From assembly GCF_026914265.1 (NCBI RefSeq), contig NC_069133.1:4687566-4751565 (forward strand): a stretch of 64,000 nucleotides of DNA, read 5' to 3'. Below, in pieces: positions 13,345 through 23,149 of this stretch. The notes below the pieces were generated by a model. It was not told where the DNA came from. It saw only the letters and a program-made list of their open reading frames with translations, and made no database searches. The position numbers and the translations under genes are program-made. Every line of letters begins with the position of its first letter. The first letter of the stretch is position 1. Source of the DNA: Mya arenaria. Lineage: Eukaryota > Mollusca > Bivalvia > Myida > Myidae.

Positions 13345-13624
13345 CAGTCAATTGTAAACACCCCCCCCCCCCCCCAAGCCCGGGGAATAGCAGGGACTTT
13401 GACTTTCAGTCCAGCCAACCCAGGGTAAAATCCCCGCCCTGCAGGGAAAAAATGATGTTAAAATACCCGCCAAATGCCCCCGCACTGCTATATTTTGCGC
13501 CAAGACAAAACCACCGCATTCAACCTGCCATGCAGGGACACCTGAATGGTAGAAACACAGCCCTTTTCCCCGGCTATCCCCGGTTTACCACTGGACCTTG
13601 AGGGTCCAAGGTTACAATTGACTG
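13345..13624. mobile_element. 280-bp MITE-like element with 13-bp TIRs
   Basis: Perfect 13-bp terminal inverted repeats (CAGTCAATTGTAA and its complement) bound a 280-bp segment that is absent from the otherwise matching inverted partner at 21.6 kb. Just inside lie a run of about 17 C and a second inverted pair, CCGGGGAATAGC against GGCTATCCCCGG. It is much richer in G+C than its surroundings. It encodes nothing. A clear target-site duplication was not found by eye. Confidence 0.65.
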
Positions 13625-13962
13625 GTGCTTTAATGCGATAAATGTGCAGAAAAGTTCATTAATTTCAAAAACATTAAAACGAAAAATATTAAATATAGTC
13701 TTTTGACGATTTGCAATAACTTTTTTAACAGCTCAAAGGTTAATCTTTACTAATTGAGTACCCAGATGCATTTTGAAAGCCTTTAAACCAGACATTCTTA
13801 GAAATCTTTCTTACTTGCAGACAATATTCCTTTCTAAAAAATCCTTGCTAAGAACGGGTATGGAATTCCTCCACTAGACCATGTTTTGATCAGCATTTGC
13901 TCTTGTCCTTGAAAATACCTCTGGCTATATTAAATAAACAATAAATTAGTGTTTTTAATTTA

Positions 13963-14075
13963 TTAAAGCTGCACTCTTACAGATTGAACGTTTTGATCAA
14001 ATTTTATTAAACAATTGTCCCGAGATTCCCTACAGAAAAAAATATGTTTGGTGCCAATCTGGTGTACCCTTTAAG
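13963..14075. mobile_element. Short MITE-like element (TTAAAGCTGCACTCT type)
   Basis: The element starts TTAAAGCTGCACTCTTACAG and ends ...GGTGTACCCTTTAAG, loosely complementary termini typical of a very common family of short non-autonomous elements in bivalve genomes. It interrupts the left copy of the old inverted repeat and is missing from the right copy. Length is about 113 bp, so this may be an internally deleted copy. Confidence 0.5.
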
Positions 14076-14179
14076 GCATTTTGAGTGTATTTAGGTCTTT
14101 TCTTTAATGCATAAAGGGAAAGGGTTCTTATCTCAATCCCCCTGCTCATTTTTTATTACTTTTGCCATCAGAGATGTAA

Positions 14180-16800
14180 ACTTTTTCAATGTATTAACTT
14201 AAAGTAAATGAATATATTCATGAATGATTGACAGTATGAATGAATGAAAAGTAGCTTTGCTCGGTTTAGAGCCCGTATTATTTGCGTACGTGTTTGATTT
14301 ATTTTTACCCGATTATTAATGAAAACACCAAACATATTTATTTTGATTTATCTACCTCGAGACGTTTATACTTTAAGTTTTAATTGATTCATGACCTAAA
14401 TACTAAAAATGAGTAAAACATTACGCAAAAACACACACGACCGTATGGAATGCACTATGAGTCATGTGGTTTTCCTTACTATCGTTGACAAATGGTGTAA
14501 TGAATCAAAGGCAACACATATTTACATGTTTAAACACGTGGCGTTGTCGATAAGTTGTATTAGAAAGTTAGCCGAAATAAAAAGAAGCAATTGGTGTTTT
14601 GCGGTAGAAAATCAGATTTACTGCACGTATAATATCACGATTAGTGAGCTTAAACGTGCATATACAACATTGGTACCATTCGTTTTTAGACGTAACAAGA
14701 AAAATATGAACAACAACGATGAAGAAATAATCTTTAAATCAACAAGTATAATTATATATTTTAGAACATAATTATGCAATGCTGCAGTGTATTGTTTGCA
14801 AAAACAATATTGTTTGAACATTGTTCTTCTTTAATTTTGGACTGTAGTTTTGTTCTTATTTAATTGATTTATCATGAAAGATATTTTTTTCTTTCTTATC
14901 AATTTCGAATCAGTTAAGCTGACAAAGTGTGATTCGGAGGGCAACAAGGCTTGTTTTGCAATTAATTAAAAATTGTATTGTTGTCTCGGGATATTTTTTT
15001 GCATGGTCAATTTTTAAAAAAAAAACACCCAGAAATATGTTAAATAATGTTCTTGTTTGATTTGTCCCCTGACCAGTTTGGCTGAAGGATTAACCTTTCA
15101 ATTTGGCCTGTGCCTCGAAAACATTGCGATGGATTTAGGTGAAAAATGCATGTTTTGTTGTAGGTGTTCATAGCTACTTATCAAAAGTCATATCTGAGGG
15201 GACAAACAGAAATAGTGTTTTTCGTTGTTATCGTTGTCTTTGTTATTGTTATATTTTGAAGTCTTCTTTAGTTAATGGACCAAACATTGTTCTTAGACAA
15301 AGCTTATTTAGAAAACTTACGGAGTAATCCGTGCTAATCCCCAAATAGAAGGCATCTTTTACATTCCTGTTTGTTTTGTAAGCCGATTTTGCAGTCAGTA
15401 TTATGCGAGACGTTTATGCGGCAGGTACAGACCGTTCCTTCAAATTCACTACTATTCAAACCTGTTTAGCATTTACTTAACGTCGCGATGATATTTAAAT
15501 CCTTCCCTGGACAAAATGGCTTTACTAATTGTGTACTGTATCAGTATGGACATTGACTGACGACAAACATCCAAAGGAAAGACTTCTCCACAAAGGTTGT
15601 TCTAACTATATTACAACGAACTAAAGAATCTGTCAAAATGTTCAAACATAAACAATGAAACTCCAGGAATATTTCAGCTATGGCAGACATAAAAGACAGA
15701 ATTTGGAATTTTAATTCAAAACATTGTTTTTGTCTGTCTTTAAAATCACTCGTTAAAGACATTGTGTCTGTTGAAGATTCATTCACACTTACTTGTATTA
15801 GAATGAGGGTTAAGTCAGAAAATGTAAAATGCTTCGTCTGCAAAAATACATCGACCATTCCTTTCAAACAGCCTAACTGGCACAATAGTATCATAAATGT
15901 AAGAGCAGCCGTTTCTCATTTATCAAACAAGATCTATAAATATGTTTTCAAGAAAATCGCTGCAGACATCGCAGCTCACGGCAATATCGTGACTAACATG
16001 CAAAGTGAGGGCATTCGGCTTTCTCATGACCTGTTCGCTGTAGAAGATTCTAAAGACCGGCACCGATCATTGTAACTCAATACAATTTGCCAAAACACGT
16101 GTTGGCTCCTGTTCGCAGACGTTGAGTAGGTTTATTGTTATCATTGACATATAAATGTATAAAACATCAATGAAATGAGTTTGTTTATGCGCCAGCAAAA
16201 TTTTGAAGAAACAATTGTTTACCACCCTTGAAAAAGAGTAATAATGAAACCTGTTGTATTACTTTCAACGACAAAATACCCAAGGGTCAGAGATAATAAG
16301 AGGAGTAATGAAAATAATCATTGGCCAATATAATTTCCGCAGATGTTCATCACCGTCATTAGATCCTGACACATTTCATATACATAAGCCTGTCGAGGAT
16401 GATAATTAAAAAATATGTCCAAGTTTTCTCAATGTTCACAACGTTGTATTTACCTCGTAAAGTATTTATTTAACAAATTAATTTAATTTATATAAAAATA
16501 ATTATTATATAAAAATAATGTTATGATAAACATAAACTCAAGAATAAAGACTCGCGAATGTCATATATCAGGAAAGGAAACAAATTCGAGTTTATTTTTA
16601 GTATTGTTGACAGATTTGATCAAAGGCTATTAACTTAGTCAATCAACAAAAACCTTGTCTTCATTAGTCGCTCCATGTTGATTAATGCTATTAAGTACTT
16701 ATAAATCAACATAACATCTTAGAAGTAGCTCATGCTTTACGTAGATGAAACAAGATACATACAAGTTGATTACATCATTGCGTTGTATAAGCATTTCATT
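14180..16800. other. No supported gene
   Basis: AT-rich unique sequence. Open frames at 14409-14771 (120 codons, plus) and 15680-16075 (131 codons, plus) have no recognisable domain, and the second overlaps an equally long open frame on the other strand. Neither has splice or promoter support, so they are not called as genes. Confidence 0.5.
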
Positions 16801-16801
16801 C

Positions 16802-16841
16802 GGGCTTGAAGACAAACGCGAAGCGTTGTCTGTACAAGCCC
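16802..16841. other. 40-bp hairpin
   Basis: GGGCTTG at the left pairs with CAAGCCC at the right, and the inner AGACAAACG pairs with CGTTGTCT around a CGAAG loop (one bulge). The inner AACGCGAAGCGTT is itself nearly palindromic. It could be the terminal hairpin of a small transposon or a chance fold-back. No tail or duplicated target is obvious. Confidence 0.5.
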
Positions 16842-17764
16842 TCTTACGGTTTGTACGTGTATGCAAGGGACTAATTCTTTTTTGCCGGAGTGATAGGCAT
16901 TAAAAATTTGGGCACCACTGAACCGTGAAAATGAGAACCAGAAAATCTCGTCATACGTTGTTCATATAAAGCGCGTGCATGCCGGTAAGCAAATTGTACA
17001 TGTTTAGGGCGGGGTTCGACCTCCGTTAACCAATGAAAATCAATACGGAAATACCCGAGGTACATGTACAATCCACCTTCGGCACTTCCATAAAAGGAGT
17101 GGATAACAAATATAATGAATACACGTCTAAAGAGTACTTCTTTTGACCGGAAATTATATTTCATAACTCTGCAATAATAATACAAATCGGACAGGGTTTG
17201 TCATAACAATTGTGTTTTTTTTACCCCACATCTTAAAAAATACTGTTTAAACTGGATATCTAAATAATTAAGTTAAATGTATTTATGAGCATATTACGAC
17301 AGCTGATGTAAACAATGATTTGCATATAGGCACACTGCAGGTGCGCGTGACGTCTTCCTTCAATGTGTCTTTTATATAGAAACTTTCATCATGATGCAAT
17401 AACACGGATTTAACGTTGCTTTCACGGTGAGTTGTACTAAGAATTATACTTGTTATTGTGAATTCAATCGTTCATACGTTGCTGTTTGGACACCATAATG
17501 ACATAACGTTGGTTTTTACGGATAATGAACAAGCTAAGTTAATGCAATCGGTATCAAGATATGACCTTCAAGTCATAATTTATGACTCATCACTATACAT
17601 GCCAAACCAACTGTTAACTGTGCGATTGTGTACTTCGTTTATTGTATTGTAAAATTAAAGTAATGAATAAAAATGTTAAAACTTAAGTAGTGAAAACTAA
17701 ATCTAAAAAAACATTCCTTTTCATTAAAAATCATTGTGCATGCTTATGGTAAACCTGAGAAGAA

Positions 17765-17848
17765 AAGTGAGCCTGGTGTGGGGCTCAGACTCATGACCGC
17801 AGGAACAAAAGCACGGCGCTCTTGCCAACTGAGTTAAATGGGCAGCTG
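17765..17848 (-). mobile_element. tRNA-Lys-like head of a SINE
   Basis: Read on the minus strand: GCCCATTTAACTCAGTTGGC gives an A box; the anticodon loop reads CTTTTGT (anticodon TTT, Lys); GGTCATGAGTCTGAGCC gives a degenerate B box; and CCACACCAGGCT forms the 3' acceptor side. The acceptor pairing is poor, so it is not a working tRNA. The position next to a MITE and in repeat-rich DNA suggests a SINE or a tRNA pseudogene. Confidence 0.6.
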
Positions 17849-17884
17849 GTTTCAACTCACACAGACTAGACTCGTCCGCCCATT

Positions 17885-18168
17885 GAAGGGGCTGTCTCAC
17901 AGATGATAAAATAGCGAAAACAAAATGAAAATTGTCGAAAAATATCATAATTTGGCATCAATGTGTACAATGCATTGAAACTTACTTACTGAAGTATCAC
18001 TTAGTTTACAATTTATTTAAGTTCAGGAGATATTTCATATTTTTCCATTAATAAAGATTACCAGGTAGAATTCATTCCTTATGCGTGATTAGCTAGTGGG
18101 TGTCCTGAGATTCGTTACAGACAAAAAAACTTTTTTTGGTGCTTATAAATCTGTGACACAGTCCCTTT
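17885..18168. mobile_element. 284-bp MITE with about 20-bp TIRs
   Basis: The left end GAAGGGGCTGTCTCACAGAT and the complement of the right end AAAGGGACTGTGTCACAGAT match at 17 of 20 positions. The interior is AT-rich and non-coding. This end sequence belongs to a family of short elements that is very abundant in bivalves (from memory of such genomes). It lies directly beside the tRNA-like SINE. Confidence 0.65.
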
Positions 18169-18489
18169 AACCATTTAGGCCGACATGTAGGCACTTCTGC
18201 TCTTTTACTGCTGCCACGATTGTGCGTAACCTGAGTATAATTATGCCCAGTGAGGTGATTAAACACAACACCGCAGCCAGAACTCTATATAGCTACTCAG
18301 AGCTAACTCGGCGGCTGGTCCTAACCCAAACACACTTCAACCTAGTTTAAAAATTAAAAATGTTTATTGAATAAAATTTTTTGTCATGGCAGAGTGGGGC
18401 AGATGACTCGCGAATACTTCAAGCGATAAAGATGTATGAATGAAATTACAGAAAAAACACTTCAGCACAAATAATGAAATCAAATGTTT

Positions 18490-19290
18490 AGTAATTCATA
18501 ATTTGTTTTAGGGGGAGGGTTCGGGAGGGGTTTCCCCTCCCGACAACCATCAAATTTGGCATGTTTGACCTGGTTTCAACAAGCATTATAATGTGAGTAT
18601 TATAGATTATGAACCCATGGGAGGTTTCAGCATAAAAGGCAGTGTTTCTTTTTGGCATAATTACATGATAACACATGATAACACTAGAGCTACAGTGTCT
18701 TACTGGTGATATTTTTTACAAAGGTTTTCAGAAGGATATCTTTAGGCTAGATGAAATGTATTGACATGTCGTGCTTAAACTGGCACATATTTCCGCACAT
18801 AATTTCTAATTTTACTGTAAGTTAACCGCTTTTCAAAATTCTTCAGCTGAAGGCATGTATAAGCATGCAAGACAGTTTTGGACAAACTCTTTCCTACAAA
18901 GTAAAAAATGACAGTTAAGTTATTAATTATGTAAATGGGGTGGATTCGGGAGGGGTTTCCCCTCCCGACAAGCAATGCTAATAAAACATTTTTTCTCCTG
19001 CATATAATCAGAATATGCGGGGTCATCAGTTCAGCACAAAAACAGTGGCGTTTTTTGCAATATTTTTCAGAAGGTTTTAACATGCTTGTAGGTGTGCAAT
19101 TTACTCTTCCTAACAGCTGTTTTGACTTGAGATAGAATATGGTAGAGAAATATTTTCTTCTCAATTTGTTCTTAAAACACAGTCTATATGAATTACTAAA
19201 AGAGCAATATTGTTCATGTAAAATTAACAAGACATTTACAATGCCAGATCTAATATAGTAAAGCACTATAGGCATAGCAAAATTCAAAAC
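18490..19290 (-). repeat. Two diverged units with GC-rich palindromes
   Basis: Two units about 425 bp apart share a perfect palindrome, TCGGGAGGGG, TTT, CCCCTCCCGA, at 18521-18543 and 18946-18968, in the same flanking orientation. Read on the minus strand both give GRGNPSR followed by a hydrophobic stretch, which produces longish open frames (the longest 170 codons at 18775-19287). No known domain appears in either. I treat the open frames as by-products of a dispersed repeat. Confidence 0.45.
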
Positions 19291-19293
19291 ATT

Positions 19294-20388
19294 TTTAGCT
19301 CGACTATTCGAAGAATAGGGCTATACTACTCGCCCAAGCGTCGGCGTCGGCGTCTGGTTAAAGTTTTAGGGCAAGTTGGGATTTTCACTTATAAGTCCAA
19401 TACCCTACATTCAATTGACTTAATACTTCATGCAGTTGTTCAGGGCCATCACATGATGAGGTTAGATAACTCCATATTATTCTTTATTCACAGATTATGG
19501 CCCCTGGTTGACTATGGAACTTAGGTTAAAGTTTTAGGGCAAGTTGGAGTATTTATTAATAACTTCTATATCCTTTGTTCAATTGACTTTATACTTCACA
19601 CAGTTGTTCAGGACCATCGCACAATGAGGTTACATAACTCCATATTATCTTAAATACAAGTTATGGCCCCTGATTGACTTAGGTTAAAGTTTTAGGGCAG
19701 TTTAAAGTTTTAGGGCAAGTTGGGATTTTCACTTATAAGTCCAATACCCTACATTCAATTGACTTAATACTTCACGCAGTTGTTCAGGGCCATCACATAA
19801 TGAGGTTAGATAACTCCATATGATCTTTTATACAAATTATGGCCCCTGATTGACTATGGAACTTAGGTTAAAGTTTTAGGGCAGGTTGGGATATTGTTAA
19901 ATAACTTCTTTACCCTTCATTCAATTGACTTAATACTTCACACAATTGTTCAGGACCATCTACCAATGAGGTTACATAACTCCATATCCTTAATACAAGA
20001 TATGGCTCCTGATTGACTTAGGCTAAAAATAAAATTCAAAATTATTTACGACAATCTTACAACAAGAAACATAACTCCGTTTTTAGCCTAAATAAAAATT
20101 ATGGCCCTTGATTTTTTTTTGATTTTTTTTATTTATTTTTTTTTTAATTTCCTTTGAAAGGCATATTTGTTTATTCTTAACCACATTTTCATGATGGGAA
20201 ATCAAGTTATTTGAATGACTTGCGTCATTGTTTGGGCGGGCTGGTGGGAGGGCAGCATCAAAGTCACCTTATGTATCGAATAATTTTAGTTAGGTTTGAC
20301 ATAAAGAGACCAAACTTATTATTACATCGTTATTGTATTCTAAGTTAAAGCGGCGTAGTCGAGCGCGCTGTCTTACGACGGCTCTTGT
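19294..20388 (+). mobile_element. Non-autonomous repeat with internal tandem units
   Basis: The element opens with AGCTCGACTATTCGAAGAAT and GTCGGCGTCGGCGTC and closes with GTAGTCGAGCGCGCTGTC and CGGCTCTTGT. This opening and ending are widespread in bivalve genomes (from memory). The interior holds about four head-to-tail units of about 165-180 bp, each with GGTTAAAGTTTTAGGGCA, ATTCAATTGACTTAATACTT, GTTCAGGACCATC and AACTCCATAT. A short partial unit at 19690-19720 shows slippage. There is no open frame of note. The right end carries a T-rich stretch at 20105-20150. Confidence 0.7.
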
Positions 20389-20642
20389 ATTGTATATGCT
20401 TTGTGGTGATTTATAGACATTTATAAACAATAAAAACAATCTTTCACTGTTTCAAACATTGATATTTTTTACTGTTTGAAATTAAAGCCAGCTCTCAAAT
20501 AGATATTGAGTCCCATCAGTTTAAACTGGTATGCCAGAAATGTGTTGATTGAGTATGTTGTATAGGCTATAAGGGTGTCAATGACTGTATGTTTGAGTAG
20601 CTGTTGTGCGGTTATTTATTTTCATTTTTTATTATTTCAAAC

Positions 20643-20738
20643 AGACCCGGGAGGAAACGATGATGAACCAGCCAGACAGCCCGCCCACCACACGGCCGAG
20701 CTGTACTTGGTGTATGCCAACATGCTGACATGCTAAAA
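20643..20738 (+). CDS. Possible terminal coding exon
   Basis: A TTTATTATTTCAAACAG acceptor-like site precedes a GC-rich stretch unlike its surroundings. It reads open in one frame as PGGNDDEPARQPAHHTAELY followed by LVYANMLTC and a TAA stop near 20738. The following 2.3 kb is AT-rich with several AATAAA-like sites, as in a long 3' untranslated region. No upstream exon was identified in this window and the protein is not recognised, so this could be chance or a fragment of a pseudogene. Confidence 0.3.
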
Positions 20739-21109
20739 TTTGTTAGCACTTCAAGATCTTATAATGGAAAATTGTATCCAAACTGAAGTATAAAGTGAGT
20801 AAGTTTGGTCATATAAATCCATTGATACTGTTTGTTCCATTCCTAATGAATTTCTTTCATGTTGTTTGTCAATCTATTATGGTGCGGCTTTGATAATTAT
20901 AAATAATATTATTTTCTAATGAAACTGCTGATTTGTATTAGTCTTTGGTCTGTATTGTGCATCTATTCGCAAATTTTGTTTGCTCTTTTAAGCAAACATT
21001 ACATTAATTGCAAATTATATAAGCCATTAATCAAACCTTACTACACATTTGATGCAGCATGATGTTTTCTTCATGCACCAGTCAATTGTTACCACGTTCA
21101 ATTTATACA

Positions 21110-22515
21110 TTTAAAAACTTGCCATTTCTCAAGGCAAAAGAAATAAAAAAGTGAGCCGCTTTCATAAAGATTAGAGCCTTTTCCTTTCATGCATTTAAAA
21201 AAAACAACCTTAATACATTATAAATGTCTTAAACACCCTAATTTATTGCTTATTTCAATAGCCAGCCTGGTTGCTGTAACCACATAGGAATTTTTAAGGA
21301 CAAGAACCAGTGCTGGTCAAAATGTGGTCTCAAGTGGTTTTCCATACCGGTTCTCGGCAAGGATTTCCGAGAAAGGAATACCGTCTTCAAGTAAGAAGAA
21401 ATTCTAAGCATGTCTGGTTTTAATGCTTTCAAAATTCATCTGGTACTCAATAGATGAGGTTAACCTTTAAGTTGTTAATAACTGATTGCAAACTGTCTAA
21501 AAGACTATATATTTCATAAAATTGTCCTGAAAATCCTTGAATTCATGAACTTTTCTGCATATATTTATCACATTTTTGATTCATTAAAGATTGTGTATGC
21601 CTCAAATGAGTGTTTACAGGCCTTTTTCAAACTTCAACAGTAGTGGCAGATAGTTTTATTAGTGTAAAACATTGCTTTTGTGTCTTGCTTGCAGATCATG
21701 ATGTGCCAATAAGCTCCAGTGAGCTGCGGCTTCCCCCCGGTGGTAGTCCTGCAATCTAAATCCAGTAGATGTAGCTCTGAATCCAATATTTCAGAAGAAT
21801 GAAGATGTTAGTCATTTCTGTAGTACTTGTTTATGTGTAAATGATTCCAAAGAGTGAGATTTATAGCAAATCAGGTGTAAATAAGCAACTTATAGACAAT
21901 GGTGAAGTGCTGTACTCTGAATTAATAGTGCCAAATCTACCATTCATAACAGATACTTAAAGTATTTTCTTTTAAAAATGGGCATAATAATGTTATCTCT
22001 GCATTTTCTACATCATGTAGCCACCTCATACATGAAAACACTAGCAGTTGTCATGAATCTTTCAGTTTTGGTGTTTTTTTGCCATTTCCTTTGTTGTGCC
22101 ATTTGTCCCAGAAGCATACAATTTGGCATATAGTGGTGTTTAGACTGTCTATAAACACATAATCACTAAATTTCTTTTGTTAAACTGAACAGTTCTGTTA
22201 CCTTTGTATATAAATGGACCAGAAAAGCAAAATTTTGACAAGTTGAAGCATTTCAGTTTGTCTCTTTGTCTTTTTTTATATAAAACACTAAGCCGATGAA
22301 GTGGAAAAACCTAATTTCGCTTAGAAATAAATCTTAAAAGAGTAGGCAGGCCATTTTTGTGGTCTGTTCTATAGACACTATTGGAAGCTATAAAAAAACT
22401 TTACTTGGTCAAATTATTCCAATGCATAAGGAAATAATGGCTCTTCAAAGGTTTGCGGCTTACCATTTGAGGAAATGGCTGTTTCTGCTTTTTTTATGAA
22501 AATACCACAGGTGCT
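21110..22515 (+). repeat. Old inverted repeat, right copy
   Basis: Inverted partner of 12540-14180, without the two elements inserted there. If the terminal exon at 20643 is real, this lies in its 3' untranslated region, and the left copy would be a duplicated piece of that region. Otherwise both are copies of an unnamed non-coding repeat. Identity by eye is around 75-80 percent, so the duplication is much older than the A/B/C duplications. Confidence 0.75.
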
Positions 22516-23057
22516 AATACTTGTCTCATTCATTTAGTGTTTAATTAATCATCGTAAAACTTTCAGTATGTGTTGCATATAGCCTGCATATAGCCTGAAG
22601 TTGAACTATAGGAGTTTTGAAGTATGTTTCTGAAAAAATGTTGCTTCAATAGGCTCAAGACCACATTTATCTGCCCCCCGTTGACCAAGATCCGGATGTG
22701 AATACAGAAAAAAGAGTGCTTGTGTTCAAGTATCAATATTTTATTAAAGTTGAAAAGAAGAAACAGTTGGCATAGAGCTTAACAAAATTTGACACTGTAT
22801 TGCAAACCCTGATAGTTTTCAGTGTAAAAATCGGAAAAATCATTGCCTGTGGAACTATGAAATTGCTTACATGTATTAAAATGAATCTGGTTACAACCGG
22901 TGTTTGTCTTATTTCTAAACGACATTTCCAAAAAAATGACAGCTAATGTAAACAAACAATAATTACAGAATGAATTGATTAAACTTGAAATTTGTGTTAT
23001 GGTAAAAATCTTACATATGTATATAAATGTAACTGTGTTCGGTATAATAATAAAATG

Positions 23058-23140
23058 AATATTTCATGGCTTCCAGTGTGACAGTACATATTGTCAACAT
23101 TCGGGTAAATACTGTCAAACTGGAAGCCATGCAATATTTA
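23058..23140. other. Long hairpin (pre-miRNA-sized)
   Basis: CATGGCTTCCAGTGTGACAG (from 23065) pairs with the complementary strand at 23110-23131 over 22 bp with a single mismatch. Pairing continues outward through AATATT with one further mismatch, giving a stem near 29 bp around a loop of 23 bases. The size fits a microRNA precursor or a tiny fold-back element. No known microRNA seed is recognised. Confidence 0.6.
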
Positions 23141-23149
23141 TATAATGTC

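Larger units (their letters stand above)
12540..14180 (-). repeat. Old inverted repeat, left copy
   Basis: The stretch is an inverted, diverged copy of 21110-22515. Landmarks occur in reverse order and complement: the stretch around CCATTATTTCCTCATGCATTGGAA, GGCCTGCCTACTCT, GGAGCTTATTGGCACATCAT, ACACTCATTTGAG, ATGCAGAAAAGTTCAT-like sequence, and AAAGGGAAAGGGTTCTTATCT near the end. Two elements (13345-13624 and 13963-14075) are present here and absent from the right copy, so they inserted afterwards. No coding frame is maintained. It could be a duplicated 3' untranslated region or a pair of copies of a non-coding repeat. Confidence 0.75.

Noticed and set aside
14409-14771. 120-codon open frame
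   Set aside because: No domain, no splice or promoter support, and the region is AT-rich without codon bias.
15541-16075. Overlapping 117- and 131-codon open frames on opposite strands
   Set aside because: At most one could be real, and neither shows a recognisable domain.
16871-17185. 104-codon minus-strand open frame
   Set aside because: No recognisable domain. The GC-richer sequence looks like a dispersed repeat rather than an exon.
21250-21432. 60-codon open frame in the old inverted repeat
   Set aside because: The frame is not kept in the inverted partner.
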